Below the pieces are notes generated by a model. It saw only the letters and a program-made list of their open reading frames with translations, did no database searches and was not told the origin of the DNA. From Arthrobacter woluwensis (GTDB lineage: Bacteria; Actinomycetota; Actinomycetes; Actinomycetales; Micrococcaceae): DNA of 64,000 nt. Where the stretch lies: assembly GCF_900105345.1 (NCBI RefSeq), contig NZ_FNSN01000003.1:496001-560000 (forward strand), written 5' to 3'. Below, in pieces: positions 25,600-34,430 of this stretch; the first letter of the stretch is position 1; the number at the start of each line of letters is the position of its first letter. The position numbers and the translations under genes were made by a program.

Positions 25600-26685
25600 A
25601 TGTCGTCCGACGTCAACCAGCCCAGCCGCCGCACCCTGCTCCGGACGGGAGCCGGCCTGGGCGCTGCCGCCCTGTCCGCCGTCGTCCTGGCGGCCTGCGC
25701 CACGGGCCCGGCCGGCGGCACCGCCTCGAACAGCGCACCGGCGCAGTCGAGTTCCGCCTCCTTCCCCGTGACCATCAAGCACGTGTACGGCGAGACCACC
25801 ATCAAGGCGCAGCCGCAGCGCGTCGCCACCGTGGCCTGGGTCAACGACGACGTCGCCATCGCCCTCGGCGTGGTCCCGGTCGGCGTTCCCAAGGTCGAGT
25901 GGGGTGGCAATGACAAGGGCTCCACCCCGTGGAAGGACGCCGCCCTGGAGAAGCTCGGCGCCTCCTTCGGCACCGCCAAGGCCCCCGCCATGTACTCCGA
26001 GGCCGACGGCATCAACTTCACCGAGCTGGCCAAGACCAACCCGGACGTCATCCTGGCCGCCTACTCGGGCCTGAGCAAGGAGGACTATGAGAAGCTCTCC
26101 AAGATCGCACCCGTCGTCGCCTACCCGGAACTCGCCTGGGGCACCCCGTGGGAGACCGCCACCACGATGATCGGCAAGGCCCTCGGCAAGGAGACCGAGG
26201 CCAACGAACTGGTCAAGAACGTCGAGCAGCAGATCAAGGACAAGGCCGCCGCCCACCCGGCGATCGCCGGCAAGTCCTTCATCTACGGCAACCTGGAGCC
26301 CGCCAAGGGTGATGGCGTGAACGTCTACACCGCCAACGACAACCGCCCGCGCTTCCTCTCCGCCATCGGCATGACCCTGGCGCCCGTCGTCGCGGACAAG
26401 AGCAAGGGCAGCAAGGAGTTCTTCCTGCCGTGGTCGGCGGAGAAGGCCAACGAGCTCGCCAGCGACGTCTTCGTCACCTGGGTGCCGGACGCCAAGACCA
26501 CCGACGCCATCAAGAAGGACCCGCTGCTCGGCCAGATCCCGGCCATCAAGAAGGGCGCCTTCGTCGCGTTCGAGGACAAGACCGTCACCCTCGCCACCTC
26601 CGCGGCCTCCCCGCTGAGCCTCCCGTGGGCCCTGGACACCACGCTGGACCAGATCGCGGCCGCGGCCGAGAAGGCCGGCAAGTAA
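25600..26685 (+). CDS. Iron-siderophore ABC transporter substrate-binding lipoprotein
   Basis: 361 aa. The N-terminus has a twin-arginine signal (SRRTLL, Arg10-Arg11) and a lipobox ending at Cys33 (VVLAAC), so it is an exported, lipid-anchored protein. The rest is the FhuD/FepB-type binding fold, with QPQRVATVAWVNDDVAIALG near 70-90 and two lobes joined by a long helix. It captures ferric siderophore outside the membrane for the permeases encoded next. GAGGAG precedes the ATG. First gene of a five-gene operon behind an iron box. Confidence 0.93.
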   Translation: MSSDVNQPSRRTLLRTGAGLGAAALSAVVLAACATGPAGGTASNSAPAQSSSASFPVTIKHVYGETTIKAQPQRVATVAWVNDDVAIALGVVPVGVPKVEWGGNDKGSTPWKDAALEKLGASFGTAKAPAMYSEADGINFTELAKTNPDVILAAYSGLSKEDYEKLSKIAPVVAYPELAWGTPWETATTMIGKALGKETEANELVKNVEQQIKDKAAAHPAIAGKSFIYGNLEPAKGDGVNVYTANDNRPRFLSAIGMTLAPVVADKSKGSKEFFLPWSAEKANELASDVFVTWVPDAKTTDAIKKDPLLGQIPAIKKGAFVAFEDKTVTLATSAASPLSLPWALDTTLDQIAAAAEKAGK

Positions 26686-26688
26686 CCC

Positions 26689-27831
26689 GTGTCCCTCACC
26701 CAGGCACGGCCCTCCTCGGGGCCCGACACCGGAGATGACGCCGTGCGGCGCCTGAAGTCTCCGTCGTCCCCGGGGAAGACCACCACGGGGGAAGGCCGCG
26801 ACGCGCGACGCCGCGGCCTCCTCCTGCTGACCCTCGCCGTCCTGCTGGGGCTGGCCTGCCTGGCCTCCCTGGCGGTCGGCGCGAGGGCCGTGCCGTTCCC
26901 CGAGGTCCTGGACGCGCTCGGCCACGCGTTCGCCCCGGCCGCGGACCCCGGCAACGGCGACCAGGCCGTCGTGCTGTCGCGCCTGCCGCGCACCGTGCTG
27001 GCCGTCGTCGCGGGTGCGGCCCTCGGCCTCGCAGGCGTCCTCATGCAGGGCGTGACCCGCAACCCCCTGGCCGACCCCGGCATCCTCGGCGTCAACGCCG
27101 GCGCCGCGTGCGCCGTGGTGTTCGGCATCCAGTTCCTGGGCCTCGCCAGCGTGGGCGCGTACCTCTGGGTCGCCTTGATCGGTGCGGCCGTGGCCATGGT
27201 CCTCGTGTACGTCCTGGCGACGTTCGCCGGACGCGCCCAGGGCGGCAGCGGCTCCGGCCCGACCCCGCTGTCCCTCGCCCTTGCCGGCGCCGCCCTCTCG
27301 GCCGGGCTGTACTCCCTCATGAGCATGGCCCTCGTGACCCGGCAGGACACCCTGGACCGTTTCCGTTTCTGGCAGCTCGGCAGTGTGGCCGCGCGCGAAT
27401 GGGCCGCCGTCCTCCCCGCTCTTCCCTTCCTGGCCGTCGGCGCCGTCCTGGCGCTCGGCATGGCCCGCCCGCTCAACGGCCTCGCCATGGGCGATGACGC
27501 GGCCCGCGCCCTGGGCCAGCGTGTCGGCCTGACCCGCGCGGTGGCCGGCGTCTCCGTGGTGCTGCTGGCCGGTGGGGCCACGGCCGTCGCGGGGCCGATC
27601 GGCTTCGTCGGGCTGGTCGTCCCGCACGCCCTGCGCCGCTTCACGGGCCCGGATCACCGCTGGCTCCTCGGGACGACGCTCCTGGCCGCCCCGGCCCTGG
27701 TGCTCGTGGCGGACATCCTGGGCCGCGTGGTCGTGCTGCCGGGCGAGATCCCGGCCGGTGTGCTGACCGCGATGGTCGGGGCCCCCGTCTTCGTCCTGCT
27801 CCTCCGACGCGGCAAGGGGGTGGGCGTATGA
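26689..27831 (+). CDS. FecCD-family iron-siderophore permease 1
   Basis: 380 aa from a GTG 3 nt after the binding-protein stop. After a 35-residue polar N-terminus come about 9-10 membrane helices with family blocks: RLPRTVLAVVAGAALGLAGV, MQGVTRNPLADPGILGVNAG and GPIGFVGLVVPHALRR. BtuC/FecCD permeases work as pairs; permease 2 overlaps by 4 nt. It carries the siderophore-iron complex across the membrane. Confidence 0.94.
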   Translation: MSLTQARPSSGPDTGDDAVRRLKSPSSPGKTTTGEGRDARRRGLLLLTLAVLLGLACLASLAVGARAVPFPEVLDALGHAFAPAADPGNGDQAVVLSRLPRTVLAVVAGAALGLAGVLMQGVTRNPLADPGILGVNAGAACAVVFGIQFLGLASVGAYLWVALIGAAVAMVLVYVLATFAGRAQGGSGSGPTPLSLALAGAALSAGLYSLMSMALVTRQDTLDRFRFWQLGSVAAREWAAVLPALPFLAVGAVLALGMARPLNGLAMGDDAARALGQRVGLTRAVAGVSVVLLAGGATAVAGPIGFVGLVVPHALRRFTGPDHRWLLGTTLLAAPALVLVADILGRVVVLPGEIPAGVLTAMVGAPVFVLLLRRGKGVGV

Positions 27832-28991
27832 GCCCGGCTCTCACGGACCCCCGGGTCCCCGGTTCCACCGCTCCGGCGAGCGGTCACCCGCGGGAGGGCG
27901 GCGCGGAGGCGCCGGCCGCCGTCGTGCGCTCGCCGCGTGAAGCCCGCCGCCGTGTGCGGCCGCTGACCGTGGTCCTCGCGGTCCTGGTGCCGCTGCTGGT
28001 GCTCGGGTACGTCCTGCTCGGCAGCTACACCGTGACGTTCCCGGACCTGGTGACGATCGTGGTGAGCAATCTCCGCGGCGAACCCGGCATCCCCGGGGCG
28101 AGTTTCATCGTGCTGGAGAACAAGATCCCGCGCGCCGTCCTCGGCGCTCTGGCGGGCCTCGCGTTCGGCCTGTCCGGCGCGACCTTCCAGACCATGCTCC
28201 GCAATCCGCTCGCGAGCCCCGATGTGATCGGCGTGAGCTCCGGCGCGAGCGCGAGTGCCGTCGCCGCGATCGTGCTGTTCGGCGCGTCCGGGGTCGCCGT
28301 CTCCGTGGCCGCGCTGGTGGGCGCGCTCGCCGTGGCGCTGCTGATCTACTCGCTTTCGCGGGGCGGCCTGGGCGGCGGCAATGCGGGTCTCCGCCTCATC
28401 CTGGCCGGCATCGGGGTGGGTGCGGCTCTTCAGGCCGTGGTGCAGTTCCTCATGGCGCGCACCGACATCCGCACCGCCGCCGACGCCCTCCTCTGGGTCT
28501 CCGGGTCGCTGAACCCGGCGTCGGGGGAGCGCATCACGGTGCTGGCGCTCGCCCTCGTGGTGCTGGTCCCGGCCCTCCTCTGGCTGTCCCGGCCGCTGCG
28601 GGTGCTGGAGCTGGGCGACGACGCCGCCGCGGGCCTGGGCGTGAACGTCCCCCGCGCGCGGCTCGGGCTGCTGCTGGTCGCCGTCGCGCTCGCGGCGTTC
28701 GGCACCGCCGCGGCCGGTCCGCTGGCGTTCGTGGCCTTCCTGTCCCTGCCGCTCGCCCGGCAGCTCGACCCCCGGGCGGGACTCCCGACCGCGGCCCTGA
28801 GCGGCGCGGCGATCGTGGTGATCGCGGACTTCGCCGGCGCCAATCTGGCGCCTCTCCTGCTGGGCGGCTCCGTGCTCCCGGTGGGCCTCGTCACGGGCGC
28901 TCTCGGCGCCCCCTTCCTCCTCTGGCTTCTGGTGGCCCCTGCCGGGCGCGCCCAGCGGGCGGACCGTACGACACGAAAGGCGGCGGCATGA
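27828..28991 (+). CDS. FecCD-family iron-siderophore permease 2
   Basis: 387 aa with a polar leader of about 45 residues and about 9 helices. Blocks: NKIPRAVLGALAGLAFGLSG, TMLRNPLASPDVIGVSSGAS and GPLAFVAFLSLPLARQL. The family's usual GFVGLIVPH is here AFVAFLSLPLA, as in FecD/FepG-type second permeases. It overlaps permease 1 and the ATPase gene by ATGA on both sides, so stoichiometric production is expected. Confidence 0.93.
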   Translation: MSPALTDPRVPGSTAPASGHPREGGAEAPAAVVRSPREARRRVRPLTVVLAVLVPLLVLGYVLLGSYTVTFPDLVTIVVSNLRGEPGIPGASFIVLENKIPRAVLGALAGLAFGLSGATFQTMLRNPLASPDVIGVSSGASASAVAAIVLFGASGVAVSVAALVGALAVALLIYSLSRGGLGGGNAGLRLILAGIGVGAALQAVVQFLMARTDIRTAADALLWVSGSLNPASGERITVLALALVVLVPALLWLSRPLRVLELGDDAAAGLGVNVPRARLGLLLVAVALAAFGTAAAGPLAFVAFLSLPLARQLDPRAGLPTAALSGAAIVVIADFAGANLAPLLLGGSVLPVGLVTGALGAPFLLWLLVAPAGRAQRADRTTRKAAA

Positions 28992-29800
28992 GCCGGCTCA
29001 ACGCCCAGAACATCACGCTCCAGTACCAGGACCGGGCGATCGTGGAGGACCTCTCCCTCACCCTGCCCGAGGGCCGGATCACCATGATCGTGGGGGCCAA
29101 CGCCTGCGGGAAGTCCACACTGCTGCGCGGGCTGTCCCGCCTGCTGAAGCCCGCGCAGGGCGTGGTGACCCTGGACGGCAAGGACATCCACACGCGCGCG
29201 GCCCGTGATCTGGCCCGCGAACTCGGCCTCCTGCCGCAGCATCCGCTGGCGCCCGACGCGATCACGGTCCGGGAGCTCGTAGGCCGTGGCCGTTACCCGC
29301 ACCAGGGCTTCTTCCGGAGCGCCAGCGCGGACGACGACGCCGCCGTCCACCAGGCGCTCGAGGTCACCGGCACGCTGGAGCTGGCCGAGCGCCCCGTGAG
29401 CGAGCTGTCCGGCGGCCAGCGCCAGCGGGTCTGGATCGCGATGGCCCTGGCCCAGGAGACCGACGTGCTCCTGCTCGACGAGCCCACCACCTACCTCGAC
29501 CTGGCCCACCAGGTGGAGGTCCTGGACGTGGTCACGGAGCTGAATCAGCGCCGGGGGACCACGGTGGCCATCGTGCTGCACGACCTCAATCTGGCCGCGC
29601 GCTACGCTCACTACGTGGTGGCCATGAAGGAAGGGCGGATCGTGGCACAGGGTCCGTCCCAGGAAGTCTTCACCCAGGACCTGGTGTCCGAGGTGTTCGG
29701 CCTGGAATCCCAGGTCCTGCTCGACCCTGTCTCCGGGACGCCGTTGATCGTCCCCATCGGCAGGCACCACAGCACCCGACGCGAGGAGGCCCACGCATGA
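28988..29800 (+). CDS. Iron-siderophore ABC transporter ATP-binding protein
   Basis: 270 aa. Walker A GANACGKST at residues 36-44, signature LSGGQRQR at about 139-146, Walker B VLLLDEPTTYLDL at about 159-171, and the switch histidine in IVLHDLNLAARY. This is the FecE/FepC subgroup. It energises the permease pair. A 4-nt overlap with both neighbours places it firmly in the operon. Confidence 0.96.
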   Translation: MSRLNAQNITLQYQDRAIVEDLSLTLPEGRITMIVGANACGKSTLLRGLSRLLKPAQGVVTLDGKDIHTRAARDLARELGLLPQHPLAPDAITVRELVGRGRYPHQGFFRSASADDDAAVHQALEVTGTLELAERPVSELSGGQRQRVWIAMALAQETDVLLLDEPTTYLDLAHQVEVLDVVTELNQRRGTTVAIVLHDLNLAARYAHYVVAMKEGRIVAQGPSQEVFTQDLVSEVFGLESQVLLDPVSGTPLIVPIGRHHSTRREEAHA

Positions 29801-30855
29801 GTGGAACGTCCGTGACGGCAGGCACCGCCGCCGTCGAACCCATGGCCATCGCTTTCGCCGTTCAGGTGACCGCGGTGCAGGATCTGGGGGCCAATTTCCG
29901 CCGGATCACGTTCGGCGGGTACAGCCTGCGCCAGTTCGGCGTGCACGGTGAGCTGCTGGATGCCCGCATCAAGGTGATCATCCCGCCGCGGACCGCCGAC
30001 GGCTGGGCCGAACTGCCCGAGTTCGACGCGCATGATGAAGGCTGGTATCAGCAGTGGCTCGCGCTCCCGGAGGATGAGCGCGGCTCCATGCGCACCTACT
30101 CCGTCCGGCAGGCACGCCTCGACGCGGCCTACCCGGAGATCGATGTGGACTTCGTGCTGCACGGCGTGCACGGCGAGGGCGACGCCGGCCCCGCCGCGAC
30201 CTGGGCCGCCCAGGCGACGGCAGGCGACCGACTGACGATCATCGGGCCGAACAACCGGGCCGCGCACTGCATCACCGCGCAGACTTACGGCGGCATCGAA
30301 TGGCGCCCGGGCCTGGCTCAGCGCGTGCTCCTGGCCGGCGACGAGACCGCGGTCCCCGCCATCTGCGCCATCCTGGAGACCCTGCCGGCGTACATGAGCG
30401 GCCACGCCTTCCTCGAGGTCCCGGAAGCGGGCGACTTCCAGGACGTGCGCACCGCGGCCGACGTCGAGATCACGTGGCTGGCCCGCGGCGCCTCGTTGGG
30501 CCGTTCCCGTCCCCACGGTGAGGTGCTGCAGGAGGCCGTGCGCCGTGCCGTGCCCCTTCCCGGCCACGCCCGGCTCGGGGCCGAGACCGGCGCCGCCGTG
30601 GCGGGAGCCGAGCCCGCGGACGTCAACATCGACGCCGAGATCCTCTGGGACACCCCGCAGCTGCTGGATCCGTCCGAGGTGGAGGCGACTCGTGTGCCGG
30701 GCGCCCCGGCGGGTGCTCTGCCGTTCTACGCGTGGGTGGCCGGGGAGGCCGGTGTGGTCAAGGAGATCCGCCGCTACCTGGTGCGCGACGCCGGCATCGA
30801 CCGTAAGCAGGTGGCCTTCATGGGTTACTGGCGCCACGGCCGCGTGCTGGACTGA
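29797..30855 (+). CDS. Siderophore-interacting protein (FAD-dependent ferric-siderophore reductase)
   Basis: 352 aa. The FAD-binding N-terminal domain includes the RTYSVR motif at 99-104. The NAD(P)H-binding SIP domain follows (LAGDETAVPAICAILETLP near 180-198), ending in VVKEIRRYL and FMGYWRHG. Such enzymes reduce ferric siderophore in the cytoplasm to release Fe(II). Placed last in the uptake operon with a 4-nt overlap. A region of about 60 residues between the two C-terminal blocks is longer than in the shortest homologues. No siderophore synthesis genes are present, so the operon serves xenosiderophores or one encoded elsewhere. Confidence 0.93.
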   Translation: MSGTSVTAGTAAVEPMAIAFAVQVTAVQDLGANFRRITFGGYSLRQFGVHGELLDARIKVIIPPRTADGWAELPEFDAHDEGWYQQWLALPEDERGSMRTYSVRQARLDAAYPEIDVDFVLHGVHGEGDAGPAATWAAQATAGDRLTIIGPNNRAAHCITAQTYGGIEWRPGLAQRVLLAGDETAVPAICAILETLPAYMSGHAFLEVPEAGDFQDVRTAADVEITWLARGASLGRSRPHGEVLQEAVRRAVPLPGHARLGAETGAAVAGAEPADVNIDAEILWDTPQLLDPSEVEATRVPGAPAGALPFYAWVAGEAGVVKEIRRYLVRDAGIDRKQVAFMGYWRHGRVLD

Positions 30856-30905
30856 GCGCTTGTGCTGGACTGAGGTTCTGCGGCCCGTCGACCTTTCGGT
30901 CCCGG

Positions 30906-30972
30906 TGAAACAGTGAGTTCCCGTCGAAACAGTGACCACAACACGCTGTTTCGACGGGAACTCGCTGTTTCA
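30906..30972. repeat. Hairpin repeat family A, copy 2
   Basis: Arms 30906-30934 and 30944-30972 (29 nt) with a 9-nt loop, as in copy 1. The two differences between the arms are T versus C, which leave G-U pairs in a plus-strand transcript. GAAACAGTG occurs twice per arm. It lies between the iron operon and the first SGNH hydrolase gene. Confidence 0.88.
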
Positions 30973-31061
30973 GCAGGGCGCGGGTCACCTCGGATCCAGA
31001 GTTCACCCTCCCGTTCCGTGGACGTTCCGCGCTCGTCGCCCGGCGTCCCTAGGCTGGCGCT

Positions 31062-31904
31062 GTGGCCGAGCAGAACGGGGTGCGACGGTACCTCGCCCTG
31101 GGGGACTCCTTCACCGAGGGCGTGGGGGACCGCCATCCCCTGATGCCCAACGGGGTGCGGGGCTGGGCGGACCGGGTCGCGGAGCGCCTGGCGAAGGCGG
31201 AGCCGGGGTGGGAGTACGCCAATCTGGCGATCCGCAGCAAGCGCCTCCGCCACATCATCGACGAGCAGCTCGAGCCCGCGCTCGCCATGAAGCCCACGCT
31301 CATGTCGCTCTATGCGGGCGGCAACGACATCCTCGACGTCGGCACCGACATGGACCGTCTCATGGAGGAGTACCGGGGGCTCGTGGCGTCCCTGGCGTCC
31401 ACGGGCGCGAAACTCATCCTCTTCACGGGCTACGACGTCAAAGTCTCCGCCCTCCTGGAGCCCCTCAAGAAGCGCAACACCTTCTACAACGAACGCGTCC
31501 GGGAGATCGCCGCCGAGCACGATGCGGTCCTCGTCGACTACTGGTGCTTCGACGCCTACAGCGACCCGCGCATGTGGGACACGGACCGGCTGCACATGTC
31601 CAAGGCCGGCCACAAGTACCTGGCCGCCCGCGTCCTGGAGCAGCTCGGCGTCCCGCACCGTATCAAGGAGAAGGACTGGGAACCGCCCACACCGCGCGGC
31701 TTCCGGGAGTGGGAGGCCGCTCAGCGCCGCTGGGTGCATGACTGGGTGCTGCCGCTGTTCGGGCGGAAGCTGCGCGGGGTGACCCTGGGGGACACCCTCG
31801 AACCGCGCTGGCCGGAACCCGTGAAGGTCCCCCGGAAGGGCGGCCTGCGGAAACTCGCGGAACGCCGCCTGCTGGACGCCGCAGAGAACGGGGGGCGCCC
31901 ATGA
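31062..31904 (+). CDS. SGNH/GDSL hydrolase, paralogue 1
   Basis: 280 aa from a GTG that follows TAGGCT by 6 nt (leaderless-type start). SGNH blocks: ALGDSFTEG (catalytic Ser, about 14), ANLAIRSKR with the Gly-block equivalent, YAGGNDIL (Asn, about 88) and DRLHMSKAGH (Asp and His, about 177-186). There is no signal peptide, so the esterase or lipase acts in the cytoplasm or on a soluble substrate. It overlaps paralogue 2 by 4 nt. The C-terminal part (RRWVHDWVLPLFGRKLRGVT) is shared by all three copies. Confidence 0.9.
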   Translation: MAEQNGVRRYLALGDSFTEGVGDRHPLMPNGVRGWADRVAERLAKAEPGWEYANLAIRSKRLRHIIDEQLEPALAMKPTLMSLYAGGNDILDVGTDMDRLMEEYRGLVASLASTGAKLILFTGYDVKVSALLEPLKKRNTFYNERVREIAAEHDAVLVDYWCFDAYSDPRMWDTDRLHMSKAGHKYLAARVLEQLGVPHRIKEKDWEPPTPRGFREWEAAQRRWVHDWVLPLFGRKLRGVTLGDTLEPRWPEPVKVPRKGGLRKLAERRLLDAAENGGRP

Positions 31905-32905
31905 TCGTCGACCTGAGCGGCCGGCTGCGCTTCGTCGCGCTGGGGGATTCGTTCACCGAAGGCGTCGGTGACCCGGCGCCGGATCTTCCCCACGGCTGCC
32001 GGGGCTGGGCGGATCGCGTGGCCCAGGAGCTCGCCCGCTTCAATCCCGGCACGGAGTACGCGAATCTGGCGATCCGGGGGCGGCGTCTCGACAGGATCGT
32101 CGAGGAGCAGGTCGACGCGGCACTCGCCCTCCGCCCCACGCTGGTCAGCTTCTATGCCGGCGGGAACGACTTGCTCATGGCCCGGCTCGACCTCACGTCC
32201 CTGCTCGACCGGCTGGAACGGGCCGTGCGGATGCTGCGGGAGTCGGGCACGCAGGTGCTCCTGTTCACGGGCTACAACGTGCCGCTGTCGCCGCTGCTGG
32301 AACCGCTCAAGCTCCGCAATGCCGCGTACAACACGCGGGTCCGGCGCATCGCGCGTGAGCTCGACTGCCCCTTGGTGGATTACTGGTGCTTCGAGCGGTT
32401 CCAGGACCGGGCGCTGTGGGCTCCTGACCGTCTCCACATGTCCGCGGAGGGTCACCGCTACATGGCGGCCAAAGTCCTGGAGGTGCTGGGGGTTCCGCGC
32501 CTGACCGCGGAGGGGGATGCGGCGCCGTCGTCGGGGGCTGAGGCGAAAGCGACCCTGGCGCGCCGCATGAAAGACGACGCCGCGTGGCTGCGGCGTGATT
32601 TCGCGCCCTGGCTCGGGCGCAAGGTGCGGGGAGTGTCCAGCGGCGATGCGCTCGGCCCCCGCTGGCCGGTGCCCGGCCCGGTGGATCCCGTGACGGGGCT
32701 AGTCGGTTTCCGGCGGGAGGAGCGCCTCGTACCCTTCGGCGACCCGGTTGGGCACGAACTCCTCGATGTCGAACTCGGCCACGCCGTTGATGTTGAAGGG
32801 GTCGCGTTCCACGGCGGCGCGGACCTCGTCCAGGCCCGCCGTGGACAGCAGGATGCCGCCGGTGCGGGGCGATTTGCGGCCGGACGCCACGAACAGCCCG
32901 CGTGA
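31901..32905 (+). CDS. SGNH/GDSL hydrolase, paralogue 2, with antisense-encoded tail
   Basis: 334 aa. Same blocks as paralogue 1: ALGDSFTEGVGD, YAGGNDLL, DRLHMSAEGH. Homology to the other copies ends near LGPRWPVPG (about residue 255). The remaining 69 or so residues have no similarity and are translated from the opposite strand of the YciI gene, giving a 207-nt convergent overlap. TGA and TAG codons are present just there in other frames, so a small indel probably removed the original stop. The catalytic part is complete. Confidence 0.82.
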   Translation: MIVDLSGRLRFVALGDSFTEGVGDPAPDLPHGCRGWADRVAQELARFNPGTEYANLAIRGRRLDRIVEEQVDAALALRPTLVSFYAGGNDLLMARLDLTSLLDRLERAVRMLRESGTQVLLFTGYNVPLSPLLEPLKLRNAAYNTRVRRIARELDCPLVDYWCFERFQDRALWAPDRLHMSAEGHRYMAAKVLEVLGVPRLTAEGDAAPSSGAEAKATLARRMKDDAAWLRRDFAPWLGRKVRGVSSGDALGPRWPVPGPVDPVTGLVGFRREERLVPFGDPVGHELLDVELGHAVDVEGVAFHGGADLVQARRGQQDAAGAGRFAAGRHEQPA

Positions 32906-32995
32906 GTAGCACTCGTCCAGCCACTCGAGGTGGGCCGGGATGTGGAACTCCACCACGTCGAGCGGGACTTTATAGCTGAGGGACACCACGATCAT
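32699..32995 (-). CDS. YciI-family protein
   Basis: 98 aa from MIVVSLSYKVPLDVVEFHIP; further in-frame codons upstream lack similarity. The ferredoxin-like YciI fold is indicated by HLEWLDECYSRGLFVASGRK with the conserved His-Asp pair, and by DPFNINGVAEFDIEEF. YciI proteins are small dimeric putative enzymes of unclear function. Its 3' part overlaps the tail of SGNH paralogue 2 on the other strand. Confidence 0.88.
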   Translation of the reverse strand: MIVVSLSYKVPLDVVEFHIPAHLEWLDECYSRGLFVASGRKSPRTGGILLSTAGLDEVRAAVERDPFNINGVAEFDIEEFVPNRVAEGYEALLPPETD

Positions 32996-33075
32996 GCTTC
33001 CAGGGTAAGGGCCCCGTGGCCCCGCCGGACAGAGTGCCGACGGGGCCACGTCATACGCCTTCGCGCGGCCGCTCG

Positions 33076-34401
33076 TCAGCCGTCGATGCTGGTCACCTCG
33101 TTGGGGACGTGCTCCAGCCGGGTGCTCCCGGTGACCTTGCGGGTGCCGAGGTCCACGGTGTGCAGGGTGCGCTTTCCGGGCTCGGTCACGTAGGCGGTGC
33201 CGCCGCGGACGTGGAGCGTCGGGCGGGGGTCCTGCCAGGTCTCCGATTCGGTCCAGGCGCCGACCACGGGGATCGTCGCGGAGATCTTCCCGGTCGCCGG
33301 GTCGATCACGCGCAGGCCGCCGTCGGTGCCGAGCACGAGCGCTTCACCGGCGGGTCCGCGGCCGAGGGAACGGAACGAGTAGCTGGTCCCCAGCTCGACC
33401 AGCCGCAGGGTGGCCGTCCTGGTGTCCACGAGGGAGACGCGGGTGGGGCGTTCGAGGGTCGCGTCACGGTCCACCTTGTAATCGCCGAGGATCACTGGAG
33501 ACTTCTCCGATCCGGCCTGGTTTCCCAGGCGGCCGTAGGAGTCCGGGCTGTCGACCTTGGTGATCTTGCCGTCCCGGTAGATCAGCATGCCGTCCTGGCA
33601 GCCGACCACCACGGCCTCCTGCGCTGCGACGGCTTCGCCATGCACGCCGGGGCAGTCGTCGTTCTTCAGCAGTTCGGGGCGGTTCTGGCTGCTGCCGCCC
33701 TTCGGAGCGGGCCCGAGCACGGAGATGCCGCTGCGAGTCTTCTCGTCGCCGCGGGTCACCAGGAGCTTCCCGTCGGACAGCTCGACCGCCACGCCGTGAT
33801 GCGGGTGCGGGGTGGTGTAGACGGACGTGGCGGGCAGGCCGGTCTTCAGCGCTTCCGTGAGGGTCTTCGGGTCGAAGGACTCGACCTTGCCGGAGCCGTC
33901 GCTGAACAGGACCGTCCGTCCGGCGTGCCGCACGACGTGCCCGGCGTGGTCGGCGGCGAACGCGTGGTCGGTCAGGCGCGGGGCGGTCGTGTAGTGGTGC
34001 GAGTGGTCGCCGTGGGGCTCCGCCCAGGCCCCGGCGTCGAACACCCGGAAGGCGTCCCCGGTCGAGACGAGCACGTGGCGGCCGTCCCCGGCGGGGTTGA
34101 GACGGAGGAAGCCGTCGAGTTCGGCGCCGCCCACAGGCTTGAGCGTCTTCGCGTCGAGGACCGTGAGGCCGCCGTCGTGGCTCAGGACGAGCCGCGGGGT
34201 CGGCCCGGCCGCCTCGCGCGGTGTCGCGCTCGCGGGCGCGGTGCCTGTCGGGGAGGGCTCAGCGGCGGGCGCCGGGGTGCCGCAGCCGGTGAGCAGCAGC
34301 CCGACGACGGCGGCCGGCGCGGTGAGTGCGAACCACGGCTTGGCGCGGCGCGAGTCCGGGCGGGGGTGGGCAGGGGCGTGTTTCAGGAGGGTGCGGATCA
34401 T
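33076..34401 (-). CDS. AztD-like zinc-binding lipoprotein (metallochaperone)
   Basis: 441 aa. Signal peptide with lipobox LLLTGC, Cys40. The body is a beta-propeller-like chain of repeats (VFDAGAW, VESFDPKTL, IYRDGKI, RVIDPATGKI) with zinc-ligand clusters: HGDHSHH at 130-136, HPHHG near 199, and CPGVHGE. AztD proteins carry zinc outside the membrane and pass it to the AztC binding protein; no aztABC genes are in this window. A Zur box lies 8 nt upstream of the start, and TACCAT 7 nt before the ATG suggests a leaderless transcript repressed by zinc. Confidence 0.85.
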   Translation of the reverse strand: MIRTLLKHAPAHPRPDSRRAKPWFALTAPAAVVGLLLTGCGTPAPAAEPSPTGTAPASATPREAAGPTPRLVLSHDGGLTVLDAKTLKPVGGAELDGFLRLNPAGDGRHVLVSTGDAFRVFDAGAWAEPHGDHSHHYTTAPRLTDHAFAADHAGHVVRHAGRTVLFSDGSGKVESFDPKTLTEALKTGLPATSVYTTPHPHHGVAVELSDGKLLVTRGDEKTRSGISVLGPAPKGGSSQNRPELLKNDDCPGVHGEAVAAQEAVVVGCQDGMLIYRDGKITKVDSPDSYGRLGNQAGSEKSPVILGDYKVDRDATLERPTRVSLVDTRTATLRLVELGTSYSFRSLGRGPAGEALVLGTDGGLRVIDPATGKISATIPVVGAWTESETWQDPRPTLHVRGGTAYVTEPGKRTLHTVDLGTRKVTGSTRLEHVPNEVTSIDG

Positions 34402-34409
34402 TCGTTAAA

Positions 34410-34430
34410 TGGTAATGATTCTCATTATCA
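34410..34430 (-). promoter_or_regulatory. Zur box of the AztD-like gene
   Basis: TGGTAATGA and TCATTATCA, separated by 3 nt, form a near-perfect palindrome of the Zur type. It covers the position of the -10 box (TACCAT, minus strand 34411-34406), so bound Zur-Zn would occlude RNA polymerase. Confidence 0.85.

Noticed and set aside
25600-30855. Siderophore biosynthesis locus
   Set aside because: Only uptake and reduction genes are present; no NIS or NRPS synthetase lies nearby.
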